A stretch of DNA of 64,000 nucleotides from CAWEFA01 sp963851385 (GTDB taxonomy: Bacteria; Bacteroidota; Bacteroidia; Bacteroidales; DTGW01). A model generated the notes under the pieces. That model made no database searches. It saw nothing but the letters and a program-made list of their open reading frames with translations, and was not told the origin of the DNA. Positions 1 to 10,207 of the stretch are shown piece after piece. The stretch spans positions 186,001 through 250,000 of the forward strand of contig CAWKPE010000015.1 in the NCBI GenBank assembly GCA_963851385.1. The letters run 5' to 3'. Both the position numbers and the translations under genes were made by a program. How positions within the stretch are numbered: the first letter of the stretch is position 1; the number at the start of each line of letters is the position of its first letter.

Positions 1-603
1 CTGGAACCTGAAAAAGAAATTATTAATAAAATATTCCCGGCAAGGACAATTGCAAAAAATATTCTCAATAAAGAAATATCCTTTAATGCAAGCCAAATAT
101 ACAATACTGTTTTGGATTATTACAAAAATTTTAAAGGGACTCCAGGAGAAAAAGTACATAAGTTTATTACAAAAACACAATTGCTCAGGATACTTAAGTT
201 TGAAGATTTTTTAAGCATGAGGCATAGTGTAGAATGCCGCCTGCCTTTTTTAGATTACAGGATTGTTGAGTTTGCATTTTCGATTCCTTATAACCTGCAT
301 TTTATTAAAGGAACCCGGACAGGTAAATCATTGCTCAGGTCAATTGCGCGAAAGTATTTGCCTGAATCAATAGCATCAAGGCCAAAGCAAGCCTTTCCAG
401 TATCCCGTTCAAAAGCAAAATATCTTCAACTTGAAAATATTTTTAGGCAAAATCGAAATGAAATAACTAATAATGAATTGGTAAAACAATATTTTGATAT
501 TTCAAAACTGAATTCTGAAAAAAACGATATTTCTCTCCAGGAATTATGGCTTTTACTGGTTATCTGGAGGTGGCACATAAAACTTACAAACTTTTTGAAT
601 TAA
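1..603 (+). CDS. asparagine synthase (glutamine-hydrolysing), C-terminal part
   Basis: This is a gene cut by the left edge; the frame is open from base 1 and ends at 603, giving the last 200 residues. It matches the synthetase half of AsnB-type enzymes, which amidate a carboxylate with ATP and ammonia from the missing N-terminal glutaminase domain. The diagnostic stretch is SMRHSVECRLPFLDYRIVE (residues about 69-87), the helix that closes the synthetase pocket, followed by the KxxLR and RPKQAFP segments typical of the family. A TTG at 112 is internal and is not the start. It runs in the same direction as the DUF1611, acetyltransferase and aminotransferase genes, so it may belong to that cluster rather than to primary asparagine synthesis. 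Substrate is not determinable here. Confidence 0.85.
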   Translation: MEPEKEIINKIFPARTIAKNILNKEISFNASQIYNTVLDYYKNFKGTPGEKVHKFITKTQLLRILKFEDFLSMRHSVECRLPFLDYRIVEFAFSIPYNLHFIKGTRTGKSLLRSIARKYLPESIASRPKQAFPVSRSKAKYLQLENIFRQNRNEITNNELVKQYFDISKLNSEKNDISLQELWLLLVIWRWHIKLTNFLN

Positions 604-662
604 ATGTTATAAACATTTTAAACAGGGAAATAATTAGAATATCAAAAATCAACTTAATATTT

Positions 663-667
663 GGAGG
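663..667 (+). promoter_or_regulatory. Shine-Dalgarno-like GGAGG
   Basis: GGAGG lies 7 bases before the ATG at 675. Strong Shine-Dalgarno sites are unusual in Bacteroidota and this one decides the start of the DUF1611 gene in favour of 675 over the longer frame beginning at 546, which overlaps the asparagine synthase. Confidence 0.5.
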
Positions 668-674
668 ATTTATA

Positions 675-1760
675 ATGTTATTACAGGAAATTTATAAAAA
701 TACAAAAGCTGTTTTTCTTGCGCATGGTTATGTGGGCGAGACATTGGGGAAAACAGTACACGGAGTATTGATGCACAGTAAAGTATTTAATGTGGTGGCT
801 TTGATCGACAGATGCAAAGTAGGGCAGGATACCAGCAAAATATGTCCGGGAGTAACAAAGCAAGTTCCGATTTATGGATCAGTTGAAGAAACATTATTTC
901 TTAAACCAAAGGTAATGATATTAATTGGCGACCCATCTGAAAACAATATGGAAGAAATAAAATTTTGTATTAAAAATAGAATGGACATTATAAATTCATC
1001 TTTTATTTTTTTAACAGATTATCCTGATTTAATAGAGCTTGCAAAAAAATTTAATGTAAGACTCATTGATTTGAGAAATGTAAAAAGGGTTTGGAAAATT
1101 GCGGATGGAAGCATCCTGAAAATAAAAGCAAAAGTTGTTTATGTAGCGGGTACTGATTGCGGACTTGGCAAGAGGACAGCAGCATTTGAATTGGCACAGG
1201 AAGCAAAACGGCATGGCATTAGAGCTGCCTTTGCTGCCACCGGGCAAACCGGTTTAATGATTGGTTGTGATGATGGTATCATTATGGATTCAATAATAAT
1301 TAATTATGTTGCTGGAGCTATTGAAGAATTAATAGTAAACCTTGATAATAAGGGTTATGAATTGATATTTTTAGAAGGACAAGCTTCGTTAATGCATTTT
1401 GGATGTTCAGGGGTTATTTCTTTAATTCATTCAAGTAATCCTCATGCAATAGTTATGGTACATGATCCTTCTCGAAAATATCATGTAGCTTTTGGTGAAT
1501 CTCCAATATTTAAAATGTGCGATTTAAACAGGGAAATTACTTTAGTGGAGAACCTTTATCTTCCCGGAGGAAACAGGTACAAAGTGGTTGCTGTACCAAC
1601 AAGAGGAGAGGAAAATATTAAAATTGTAAAAAGAATGACTAATTTGCCGGTAGCCGATGTTCGCAAACCAGGAGGACCTGCAATTATTCTCGATGCCGTG
1701 TTAAAACATCTTGAAGAAACTTATAATTGGTCACCTGCAAATCTCATTTATGCTTCATAA
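675..1760 (+). CDS. DUF1611 / DgcN-like P-loop protein
   Basis: This is a 361-residue protein of the DUF1611 family, which includes the D-glutamate N-acetyltransferase DgcN. An N-terminal Rossmann-like half (about 1-130) is followed by a P-loop half with GTDCGLGKRT (about 155-164), where the family usually has GTDC..GK.T. Downstream are FLEGQASL and VADVRKPGG, also family-like. The start at 675 follows GGAGG; the frame could extend to 546 but would then overlap the preceding gene. The gene sits between the asparagine synthase end and a GNAT acetyltransferase, which suggests a shared role in modifying an amino acid or peptide. That role is inferred; the family includes members of unknown activity. 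Confidence 0.75.
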   Translation: MLLQEIYKNTKAVFLAHGYVGETLGKTVHGVLMHSKVFNVVALIDRCKVGQDTSKICPGVTKQVPIYGSVEETLFLKPKVMILIGDPSENNMEEIKFCIKNRMDIINSSFIFLTDYPDLIELAKKFNVRLIDLRNVKRVWKIADGSILKIKAKVVYVAGTDCGLGKRTAAFELAQEAKRHGIRAAFAATGQTGLMIGCDDGIIMDSIIINYVAGAIEELIVNLDNKGYELIFLEGQASLMHFGCSGVISLIHSSNPHAIVMVHDPSRKYHVAFGESPIFKMCDLNREITLVENLYLPGGNRYKVVAVPTRGEENIKIVKRMTNLPVADVRKPGGPAIILDAVLKHLEETYNWSPANLIYAS

Positions 1761-1788
1761 GAAATTTCCATAAATAATAATTAAAACT

Positions 1789-2593
1789 ATGGAAATAGTT
1801 ATTAAAGAGCTTAATACTTTTGATCAATTCGAGGAGATTTCTGATGCTCCAGGATAAAATTTGGAATTTGTCTGAACAGGATAAAATTTCAACTATTACC
1901 TTAAAGGCGCTAACAATGAAGTATCCTCTTATGGGTCTTATTCTAGGTGCTTACCATAACTTTAAAATTATCGGATTTGTTATTTGCCTGCCGACAAGAG
2001 AGACCAATACAATGTATGGTTTAATCATGGGTGTTTTACCAGAATACCAGAATTCAGACGTTGGAAACCAGCTAGGCTTAAAAATATTAGAAATAGGCAA
2101 AAAAGAGAACATTACAAAGATGATCTGGACCTTTGAACCGCTGGAAAGTTCATTGGGCCACTTATATTTAAACAAATGGGGAGCAGTTGTTGTGAGATAT
2201 CAAAAAGATTATTATCAACTTAAAAATGAGCTTAACAAAGAATTTCCATTAGATAGATTTATTGTCGACTGTAATCTTCATAGTCCAAGGGTTGTGGAAA
2301 AAATTACTAATGGAATAAAATTAAGATCTTTTAAAAACGCACTAAAAGAATTTCCGCTTGCCGAATACAATTATTTTCCTAAAGAAAAATCTGTTCTAGT
2401 TAAGATTCCATCAAATTTTAGTAAACTAAAAAATGATGATATCAATCAAACTATTGAATATCGAAAAATAACCAGGAAAATCTTTGAAGAGTATATTAAT
2501 AAACGAGCATATTTTATTGCTGAATTGATAACCGGGGAAGTAAATGGTGAAAGACAAAATTATTACTTATTAGAAAAAAGAAGTTATATATAA
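1789..2593 (+). CDS. GNAT acetyltransferase (COG3375-like), frameshifted
   Basis: Reads as a predicted GNAT N-acetyltransferase of the COG3375 type. An ATG at 1789 opens MEIVIKELNTFDQFEEISDA and runs into a stop near 1855, while the rest of the protein (QDKIWNLSEQ onward) continues one base ahead to 2593. Removing one C in gctccag at about 1848 joins the halves and restores the Q-x-x-V/I-W motif expected in this family. Later motifs are GVLPEYQNSDVGNQLGLK (acetyl-CoA loop) and TFEPLESSLGHLYLNKWGA, both characteristic. A TTG at 1820 gives a shorter in-frame start but would lose the N-terminal strand. The break may be sequencing error or real damage. Substrate is unknown. Confidence 0.75.
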
Positions 2594-2612
2594 AGATTAA
2601 ATTGCACCATCT

Positions 2613-3815
2613 ATGCTTGTAAAAACAATCAAATCGTTTAATCAAGTAACAAGGCATGCATTATTAGAAAAGGTAGAAGGCTATGTTAGTAAAAACAAAT
2701 CGCTGGAAGAAGAAATTGTCAGATTAAAAAAGAAACTAAATCTTCAAAAAATTTATCGGTTCGATTTAGGGGAAAACGTAGATGGTTTTTCTCCACTTAT
2801 AAATGAGTTTTTAGAAAACTTATATAAGAACGAAATCCTTTTTTCTAAATTAAATGAATATCCTGATATTGCTCATTTAAGCTTAAGAAAAAGACTAGCT
2901 GCTATTTTCAATGTACCAAGACAAAATATTGTTATCAGTGCAGGTTTAGATTCAATTCTTGATCTAATTACACGAGTATTTTTTGAATATAAGGATATTT
3001 TTTTAATGCCGGCTCCCGATTTCTTTTTATTTGAAAGTTATTCTGAAAGAATGGGAGCAACACCTATATTTCTTCAATTAGATGAAGAAGACAATTTCAC
3101 ATGGACAGAAAAAACTATCGAAAAATTTAAAGACCTGATTATTAAATTCAGGCCTAAAATAATTTGGTTATCTAATCCTAATAATCCAACCGGACAGATA
3201 ATACCTGAAGATTTATTATTGGAAATTATTGAATTAGCTTATTCATATAACGTATATGTTGCTGTTGATGAAGCTTATCATGAATTTATTGGTGTTGCAA
3301 AAGACTCTGCTGCAAAATTTACGCAAAGGTTTAATAACTTAATGGTTCTACGAACTTTTTCAAAGGCTTTAGGATTGGCAGGTATCAGGTTAGGTTATTT
3401 AATTTGTTCTAATAGTGAAGTTATTGATGCACTTCTATTACATCGTCATCATTTTCCTATTACGCAACTCTCACTTAATATTGCCAGGATAGCAACAAAG
3501 GATGCAACGTTTTTAAGTAATACCCAAAAAAACACTAAGAATAGAAGAGATATTCTTTTCAAAAATCTTGATACTCTGCAAACATTTAAATATGTTCCTT
3601 CATATACAAATATTTTCATGTTAAAAAATAAACTCTTGCCTTCATATGAGCTTGAAAAAAGATTTAAACAATATGGAATTATTACTTCATACTTAAATAT
3701 TACTGGTGTTGCTCAAAATAACTATTTAAGAATTACTGTAAGAAATGAAGAAGATAATATGTATCTGTTCAATGCTTGCAAAAAAATAAATGAAGGTTTG
3801 CAGGCACTTTCCTGA
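2613..3815 (+). CDS. HisC-like class I/II aminotransferase
   Basis: A 400-residue PLP enzyme of fold type I, closest in pattern to histidinol-phosphate aminotransferases. Visible motifs: SNPNNPTGQ (about 189-197), AVDEAYHEF (about 219-227) with the PLP-pyridine aspartate, and TFSKALGLAGIRLGY with the Schiff-base lysine (about 250). The arginine in NYLRITV near the C terminus should bind the substrate carboxylate. About 45 extra N-terminal residues are charged and likely helical. No his genes are nearby, so histidine synthesis is less likely than a role with the upstream DUF1611 and GNAT genes, from which it is separated by only 19 bases. The start ATG is the first in the frame. Confidence 0.8.
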   Translation: MLVKTIKSFNQVTRHALLEKVEGYVSKNKSLEEEIVRLKKKLNLQKIYRFDLGENVDGFSPLINEFLENLYKNEILFSKLNEYPDIAHLSLRKRLAAIFNVPRQNIVISAGLDSILDLITRVFFEYKDIFLMPAPDFFLFESYSERMGATPIFLQLDEEDNFTWTEKTIEKFKDLIIKFRPKIIWLSNPNNPTGQIIPEDLLLEIIELAYSYNVYVAVDEAYHEFIGVAKDSAAKFTQRFNNLMVLRTFSKALGLAGIRLGYLICSNSEVIDALLLHRHHFPITQLSLNIARIATKDATFLSNTQKNTKNRRDILFKNLDTLQTFKYVPSYTNIFMLKNKLLPSYELEKRFKQYGIITSYLNITGVAQNNYLRITVRNEEDNMYLFNACKKINEGLQALS

Positions 3816-3852
3816 TTATTTATATATTTTTATAATAATTTGAGACTAAATT

Positions 3853-6442
3853 ATGCCTTCAATTGAAAGAATATATTTACGTCGTATTATTGCTATTGTA
3901 ATTATTATATTGACTTTGCAATTCATAAATCGACTTTCTGCTCAACAACTTACAGATAATCAAATAAAAGCCGGGTTATATTTTTAGTTTTCTCAAATAT
4001 ATATATTGGGAAAATGAAAATCAGATTGATACATTCAAAATAGGAATTTATGGCGATGATCCTTCAATGATTGGATTAGTAAAGAGTATTGAAAAGCAAC
4101 AAGTAAAAAATAAACCAATTAAAATATATACTTTTAGTTCAATTGGAGAAATTGTATTTACACATATTTTATACATAACAAATGATAGAAATTATTTCAT
4201 CAAGGATATTTTTGATTTAATTAAAAACAATAATACTCTCTTAATTACAGATCGTTATGAATTTCAGCGCTATATAATGATTAATTTTATTTATAGCGAT
4301 AATTCAAAAATTCAGTTTGAGATAAATACTAAAAACATTGATGATGCAAAATTAAAAACATCGCCTAAACTTGTACTCTTAGGTGGTAGTGAAATAGATG
4401 TGCGTAAATTATATCTGGAAACTGAAAAGTCACTGAAATCAGAGAAAGAGAAGGCAGAATCGTTTGAAAAAGAATTATCTCTGAAAAAGAATGAAATTCA
4501 AATTATGAGTACAAAGCTATTTCAACTTTTCCAGGAAATTCAGGATAATAAGAAAGAAATAGATACTCTGCAAGAGAAGATTTCGCATCAAAAAAATGAA
4601 TTAAATAATTTGCAAGTTCGAACCAATGAACAACAAAAGAATTTGATTTTAAAAAGCAATATTCTCAATGGACAAAAGAAGGAAATTTATTATCAGGAAA
4701 AACAGCTTCATGATCAAAAATTAGCCATCAACAGAAAACAACTTCAAATTGAGGATTATAGCAGGGTTTTAATTAAACAAAAATCTGATATTAATTAAAC
4801 GTCAAACATACTATAAAAAGACAGGAAAAAATTATTGAAAATCAAAAAAATAATATTGAAAATCAGAAAAAAACAATTATTAGCCAGGTCACAAGAATAA
4901 AGACTCAACAAACATTTCTTTATTTATTGATTACATTAGTTTTAATGATAGTAGCTTTTATTTTTGTAATTTATCGAAACTATATCAATAAATCGCAAGA
5001 AAAATCTGGAACTTGAACAAATGAATTATGAATTAAATGATAGTAAAAATGAAATTTTATTTCAGTCAGAACAATTAGAATATAAAAATATAGAACTTGA
5101 AAAACTTTCAATTGTAGCTCGTGAAACTGACAATGCTGTGATGATAATGAATGGTAAAACTGAATTCGAATGGATAAACGAAGGATTTACAAGGTTATAT
5201 GGATTCACTTTAGAAGAATTTGTTAATAAAAAAGGGAAAAGCTTGATGGAAGCAAGTACTTATAAAAATATTAAAGAAATTCTAAATACTATCAATTCTG
5301 AAAAGAAAACGATTACTTATGAAGCACCTAATTATAATTGGAAAGGGGAGAAGATATGGATTTATACTACACTTACACCCATTCTCGATAAAAATAAAGA
5401 AATAAAGAAATTAATTGCTATAGATAGCGAAATTACTCAACTTAAAGAAGCTGAATTAGATATTATTACTAAAAATGAAAAAATAGAAAAGCAATCAAAA
5501 GAACTTTTTAAGCAAGCTGAACATTTAATACAATTGAATCACGAATTAGAAGTTAAGAAGGATAATCTTGAAGAAGCTCTTCTGAAATTAAAAAATGCAC
5601 AATCTCAATTGGTCGAATCTGAAAAAATGATTATTCTTGGCCAGCTTACTGCTGGAATTGCACATGAAATAAATAATCCCATAAGTTTTATTAATTCAGG
5701 AATTGAAGGGCTAAAAATAGCATTTAACCAGTTAATTGAAGTTTTGAATGAATACGAACTTATAACGCCGAAAAACATAAAGAAAAAACTCGAAAAAATA
5801 AAAATATTAAAGAAAACCATTAATTATTCAACTTTAATCTCTGATATAAATGAATTGACAAAAGATGTAAAAACCGGAATTTTTAGGACAATAGAGATAA
5901 TAAAAGAACTTCGTACATTTTCAAGATTAGACGAAAGTGACTTAAAACTTACTGATTTACATAAAAATATTGATTCAACATTAGTCATTCTTAGAAATAA
6001 ATACATTAATAAAATTGAAATTATTAAGGATTATGGAAAAATACCTATGGTAGAATGCTATCCGGGAAAAATAAATCAGGTATTTTTAAATATTCTTGTA
6101 AATGCAATACAAGCTATTGATGAAGAAGGTAAAATATTTATTAAAACAAGACAAATTAAAAAAGATGGTCAAAAATACATTGCTATTTCAATTAAAGATA
6201 CTGGAATGGGCATGTCTGATGAGATAAAAAAGAAGATTTTTGAACCTTTTTATACAACTAAAGAAGCCGGAGAAGGAACAGGGTTAGGCCTTTCTATTAG
6301 TGTCAGTATTATTGAAAACCATCACGGCTCTATTGAAGTTGAAAGTGAGGTTGGAAAAGGAACAACTTTCTCAATTTATTTACCCATAGTTTTTCTTAAA
6401 AAGGAAAAAAAATCTCATAATATTGAATTAGTAAAGGAATAA
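3853..6442 (+). CDS. YfiR-sensor PAS histidine kinase, three frameshifts
   Basis: A single histidine kinase read across three frame breaks (about 3981-3985, 4794-4799 and 4993-5012). The order is: N-terminal signal segment (MPSIERIYLRRIIAIV...), a YfiR/DUF4154-like sensor domain ending in IQFEINTKNIDDAKLKTSP, a long coiled coil rich in Q and K, a membrane segment (FLYLLITLVLMIVAFIFVI, about 4915-4975), a PAS domain (about 5100-5450) and a kinase core. The core has the H-box GIAHEINNPISF, an N-box LNILVNAIQAI and G-boxes DTGMGMS and GTGLGLSIS. It is followed 20 bases later by a hybrid kinase and probably shares its operon. The breaks lie at short homopolymers and are consistent with sequencing error; if real, only the soluble kinase part (from 5021) is intact. 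Confidence 0.75.
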
Positions 6443-6462
6443 ATTCTGTCATAATAGATTTT

Positions 6463-8271
6463 ATGGAATATATAGAAGATACAATATTATACATTGATGA
6501 CGAAGTTGAAAACTTAAGAGGTTTTCAGTTTCTTTTTAAGAGAAATTATAAAATACTTACGGCAGTATCAGCAGATGAGGGTTTTGCTCTTTTAGAAAAA
6601 AACAAAATTAAGCTAATTATTGCTGATCAGCGAATGCCCAAAATGTCAGGTGTCGATTTTTTTGAAGCAGCTGCAAAAATGTATCCTGATATAATTAGAA
6701 TAATTCTTACTGGTTATAGTGATATTGAAGCAATAATAAAAGCAATCAACAAGGGCAAAATATTTAAATATGTAACTAAACCATGGGACAAAGATGAATT
6801 AAAGCTGATCATTGATAATGCTTTATGGTCATACAATATAGCAGCAGAGAATAAAAATCTCATCAAAAGTCTAAAAGAAGCAAATAAAAACCTGGAAATT
6901 GTAAATAAAAAGCTTGAAGTAGCTAATCAAACACTTGAAAAGAAAGTAAAAGACAGAACCAAAGAAATATTAAAACAGAAAAAGGAAATTGAGAAACAAA
7001 GAGATATAGCAAAATCTCAAAAAGACAAAATTGCCATTCAAAATGAAGAACTTAAGCGGCATAGGTCAAAGTTAGAATTATTGGTTCAGGAAAGAACTAT
7101 CGACTTGGTAATAGCCAAAGAAAAAGCAGAACAATCTGATAAACTCAAATCAGCTTTCCTGGCAAATTTTTCGCACGAAATCAGAACACCAATGAATGCT
7201 ATTATGGGTTTTTCACAGCTATTATCCTTCAATGACAGAACTGAAAATGAAAAAAAGGAATTTATTGATCTTATTTTGTTAAATAGCCAGCATCTTTTAA
7301 ATCTGATTAATGAAATTATAGATATATCAAGAATTGAAGCAGGAGAAACCATACTTGATTATCATTTATGTGATCTAAATCAATTGTTTTATGAGTTGCT
7401 AAATCAATATGAAGAGCATAAGAATTTACTAAAAAAGACAATGATAACTCTTTCTGTTGATGCGGAAATTGAAAAACTCAATCTTAAAATTACAACTGAC
7501 ACAAATAAGCTTAAACAAATAATTATTAATCTGTTAGAAAATGCTTTTAAGTTTACTGAAGAAGGACGAATAGACTTTGGTTATAAATTCATTGAAACTG
7601 AAGAAGCAAAATCTGTTTTATTCTTTGTTAAAGATACCGGAATTGGCATTGATGAAGAAGCCAAAAATTTTATTTTTGAGCGATTCAGAAAAGCGGAAAA
7701 TAATTCAGGAACTTTATATAGAGGTGCAGGTTTAGGTCTGGCAATATCAAAAAAATTGGCCGAAATTCTAGGTGGTAAAATTTGGGTGGAAAGCGAAATA
7801 AATATAGGTTCGACCTTTTATTTTACTCTTCCTTTTAAAGATAATGATGAAATTATTGAGAAAGACATTGAAAAGGAATTTGAAATAAAAAAAATTGACT
7901 TTAACTGGAAAAATCGTTTAATTTTGGTAGCTGAAGATGAAATGACAAATTACAAGTTCATTGAAAAAGTGTTGAAAAAAACAAAAACAGATCTTTTATG
8001 GGCAAAAAATGGTTTGGAAACTTTTGAAATGGTTAAACAAAATAACAAAATTGATCTTGTTCTAATGGATATTAGGATGCCTTTAATGGATGGATATGAA
8101 GCAACAAGGAAAATAAAAGAAATAAACAAAAAAATTCCCATAATTGCTCAAACTGCTTACGCTCTTGATTATGAAAAAAGTGAAATCTTAAATGCAGGAT
8201 GCAACGATTATATTTCCAAACCATATACAATATTTGAACTCTTGTCTTTAATTAATAAATATCTTGATTAG
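6463..8271 (+). CDS. hybrid histidine kinase / response regulator (REC-HK-REC)
   Basis: An intact 602-residue cytoplasmic signalling protein. An N-terminal receiver domain (about 5-125) has the acidic pocket YIDDE, phospho-acceptor D in IIADQRMPKMSG and the KPW lysine. A coiled coil (about 130-220) leads to a HisKA domain with FLANFSHEIRTPMNAI, then an ATPase domain with LLENAFKFTEEG, DTGIGID and GAGLGLAISK. A second receiver (about 485-602) has VAEDE, LMDIRMPLMDG and the SKPY lysine. There is no membrane segment. Lying 20 bases after the YfiR-type kinase, it probably accepts or relays phosphate from it. No output DNA-binding domain is present, so the final target is elsewhere. Confidence 0.9.
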   Translation: MEYIEDTILYIDDEVENLRGFQFLFKRNYKILTAVSADEGFALLEKNKIKLIIADQRMPKMSGVDFFEAAAKMYPDIIRIILTGYSDIEAIIKAINKGKIFKYVTKPWDKDELKLIIDNALWSYNIAAENKNLIKSLKEANKNLEIVNKKLEVANQTLEKKVKDRTKEILKQKKEIEKQRDIAKSQKDKIAIQNEELKRHRSKLELLVQERTIDLVIAKEKAEQSDKLKSAFLANFSHEIRTPMNAIMGFSQLLSFNDRTENEKKEFIDLILLNSQHLLNLINEIIDISRIEAGETILDYHLCDLNQLFYELLNQYEEHKNLLKKTMITLSVDAEIEKLNLKITTDTNKLKQIIINLLENAFKFTEEGRIDFGYKFIETEEAKSVLFFVKDTGIGIDEEAKNFIFERFRKAENNSGTLYRGAGLGLAISKKLAEILGGKIWVESEINIGSTFYFTLPFKDNDEIIEKDIEKEFEIKKIDFNWKNRLILVAEDEMTNYKFIEKVLKKTKTDLLWAKNGLETFEMVKQNNKIDLVLMDIRMPLMDGYEATRKIKEINKKIPIIAQTAYALDYEKSEILNAGCNDYISKPYTIFELLSLINKYLD

Positions 8272-8399
8272 AATAAAAGAATTTAATATCTTTTGATAAA
8301 TATTTTTCGGTTTAAAATTTAATAAAAAGAAGAAATTTTAAAATAATTCTTCAAATATTAGCTAAAAACTGTTATAGAAACTTACAAACAAATATTAAT

Positions 8400-8807
8400 A
8401 TGTTGAAAAAGATATTTGTACCAATTGTTATTATTCTATTGCTGTTAACAATATTTGTCTCTATTATTCTATCCTGTAGGAATGATTCAATGATTAAGGA
8501 ATTGCCTCAGGTTAATTTCAATACACAAGTATTGCCAATATTTCAATCTAATTGCGCAATTTCTGGTTGTCATAATGGCCAAAAAGGTCGTGTAAGATTA
8601 AACTTGACTGATTATAATTATATTGTCAAAAATGTAGTTCCTGGTAAACCCTATTCCAGCAAGATTTATACAGTATTAATTGATGTATATGGCCAGTCGA
8701 TGCCGCCAGCCAGACCATTGTCTGAACAGGACAGAATGTTAATTAAAGTTTGGATAGAACAGGGAGCAAAGAATACCTCTGACACAATACAAAATACGTT
8801 AAAGTAA
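8400..8807 (+). CDS. lipoprotein with cytochrome c-like domain (CX4CH)
   Basis: A 135-residue exported protein. The N terminus is a membrane segment ending in a lipobox-like IILSC (cysteine about 26), so it is probably a lipoprotein. The body matches the small c-type cytochrome domains common in Bacteroidota and Planctomycetes: NCAISGCHNG supplies a CX4CH haem site rather than the classical CXXCH, and QSMPP supplies the likely distal methionine. It heads a run of same-strand genes with a CXXCH lipoprotein, a DUF5777 barrel and a YceI protein. Haem attachment at CX4CH is inferred from related families. Role in electron transfer is likely but unproven. Confidence 0.7.
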   Translation: MLKKIFVPIVIILLLLTIFVSIILSCRNDSMIKELPQVNFNTQVLPIFQSNCAISGCHNGQKGRVRLNLTDYNYIVKNVVPGKPYSSKIYTVLIDVYGQSMPPARPLSEQDRMLIKVWIEQGAKNTSDTIQNTLK

Positions 8808-8842
8808 TTAATATTTATTCGTAACTAATTAATTTGTAATTA

Positions 8843-9205
8843 ATGAAGAAAATATTTTTAATAGTAATAATAGGTCTCATTTCTATAACTTCATGTTACT
8901 ATGATAGTGAAGAAGCACTTTTTCCTGTTATCGACTCTACAAATGCTAAATGTGATACTGTTAATATTACATATAGTGGATATATTGAAAAAATGATTAA
9001 TAACTATTGCATTAGCTGTCATGGTGGAGGTGGAAGTACAGTACTGGTTACTTACGATGATGTCTCTGCTAAATCTGATAGAATTTTAGGTGCAATTGAA
9101 CACAAAAGCGGATTTTTGGCAATGCCGCAGGGAGGTGCAATGCTTGATTCATGTTTAATTAAACAATTCGCAGTTTGGATAAACGAAGGCAAGCCTGATA
9201 AATAA
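8843..9205 (+). CDS. small monohaem c-type cytochrome lipoprotein
   Basis: A 120-residue lipoprotein with signal MKKIFLIVIIGLISITSC and the lipobox cysteine at about 18. NNYCISCHGGG gives one CXXCH haem site (about 55-59), and FLAMPQGG probably contributes the axial methionine. The C-terminal IKQFAVWINEGKPDK resembles the end of the preceding CX4CH protein (VWIEQGAKN), so the two are divergent members of one domain family. It lies 35 bases after that gene and 38 before the DUF5777 gene, implying one operon. Confidence 0.75.
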   Translation: MKKIFLIVIIGLISITSCYYDSEEALFPVIDSTNAKCDTVNITYSGYIEKMINNYCISCHGGGGSTVLVTYDDVSAKSDRILGAIEHKSGFLAMPQGGAMLDSCLIKQFAVWINEGKPDK

Positions 9206-9243
9206 TATGCTATTATTAACAATGAACCTGAAACCATTTTAAT

Positions 9244-10164
9244 ATGAAATTATTACGCTACTCATCTTTTTGTTTGTTTTTAATTTTTTTAACAAACCTG
9301 CATGCACAAGACGGTATAGATAGTCTCGAAAACATGCTTAGCAACCAGGTGGATCAAGAAATTAATTACACAACAGCAACTTTTAAAGCTACGCGTATAA
9401 TGAATGGTCAATCAATTGAAAGAATGCCGCAGGGTCAACTTGATGTTCGTTTTCATCACAGATTTGGATCACTAAATGAAGGTGCTTATAATCTTTGGGG
9501 ACTTGATGACGCGACTACTTTTTTTAGTTTAGAATATGGAATAACAAATTGGATGATGGTAGGCGTGGGTCGAGCCAATTTGGAAAAAACATATGATGGT
9601 TTTGCAAAATTTAGCCTGTTTCGACAATCAACAGGTGAAAAAAACATGCCGGTAAGTATTTCCTGGTTCAGTTCAATCGCGATACAAAGTGAAGACTTTC
9701 CTGATATCAATTCAGTACAGCAAAATAGCAATTATCCTTTTTCCACAAGATTATCTTATGTGCATCAATTACTGGTGGCAAGAAAATTTAATGAGTTATT
9801 TTCATTACAAATAAGCCCGACTGTAGTTCATTACAATCTGGTGCCCACAGAACTTGATCTTCATGATGTTTATGCAATGGGAATAGGAGGACGAATGAAA
9901 CTTTCAAAACGAGTTTCTATTAATGCTGAGTATTTTTATGCATATAGGCCATCCAAAAGTAATCTTACACAGCAATATAAAAATCCGTTCTCAATTGGTT
10001 TTGATATTGAAACCGGTGGTCATGTATTTCAATTGCTTTTTACCAATGCAAGTGGTATGATTGAACAACAATTTATTGGCCAAACTACGGATACTTGGAA
10101 TAAAGCAGGTATCCATTTTGGTTTTAATATCTCAAGAGTATTTGATGTCAATCACCACAAATGA
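9244..10164 (+). CDS. DUF5777-like outer-membrane beta-barrel protein
   Basis: A 306-residue protein with a cleavable signal (cut after LHAQ, about residue 21) and alternating-hydrophobic beta strands through to the C terminus. The opening ATFKATRIMNGQSIERMPQGQLDVRFHHRFG followed by GITNWMMVGVGR is typical of the DUF5777 family (quoted in parts: ATFKATRIMNGQSIERMP and LDVRFHHRFG). These barrels often sit beside small cytochrome lipoproteins and YceI in Bacteroidota, as here. The function is unknown; an outer-membrane partner of the two haem proteins is a reasonable guess. Confidence 0.65.
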   Translation: MKLLRYSSFCLFLIFLTNLHAQDGIDSLENMLSNQVDQEINYTTATFKATRIMNGQSIERMPQGQLDVRFHHRFGSLNEGAYNLWGLDDATTFFSLEYGITNWMMVGVGRANLEKTYDGFAKFSLFRQSTGEKNMPVSISWFSSIAIQSEDFPDINSVQQNSNYPFSTRLSYVHQLLVARKFNELFSLQISPTVVHYNLVPTELDLHDVYAMGIGGRMKLSKRVSINAEYFYAYRPSKSNLTQQYKNPFSIGFDIETGGHVFQLLFTNASGMIEQQFIGQTTDTWNKAGIHFGFNISRVFDVNHHK

Positions 10165-10207
10165 ACATAAATGGTTTAGAGGTTGTTAATTTAAAAATCT
10201 TGATACC

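Noticed and set aside
546..674. Longer start for the DUF1611 protein
   Set aside because: It would overlap the asparagine synthase by 58 bases and adds a stretch with no family similarity; GGAGG decides for 675.
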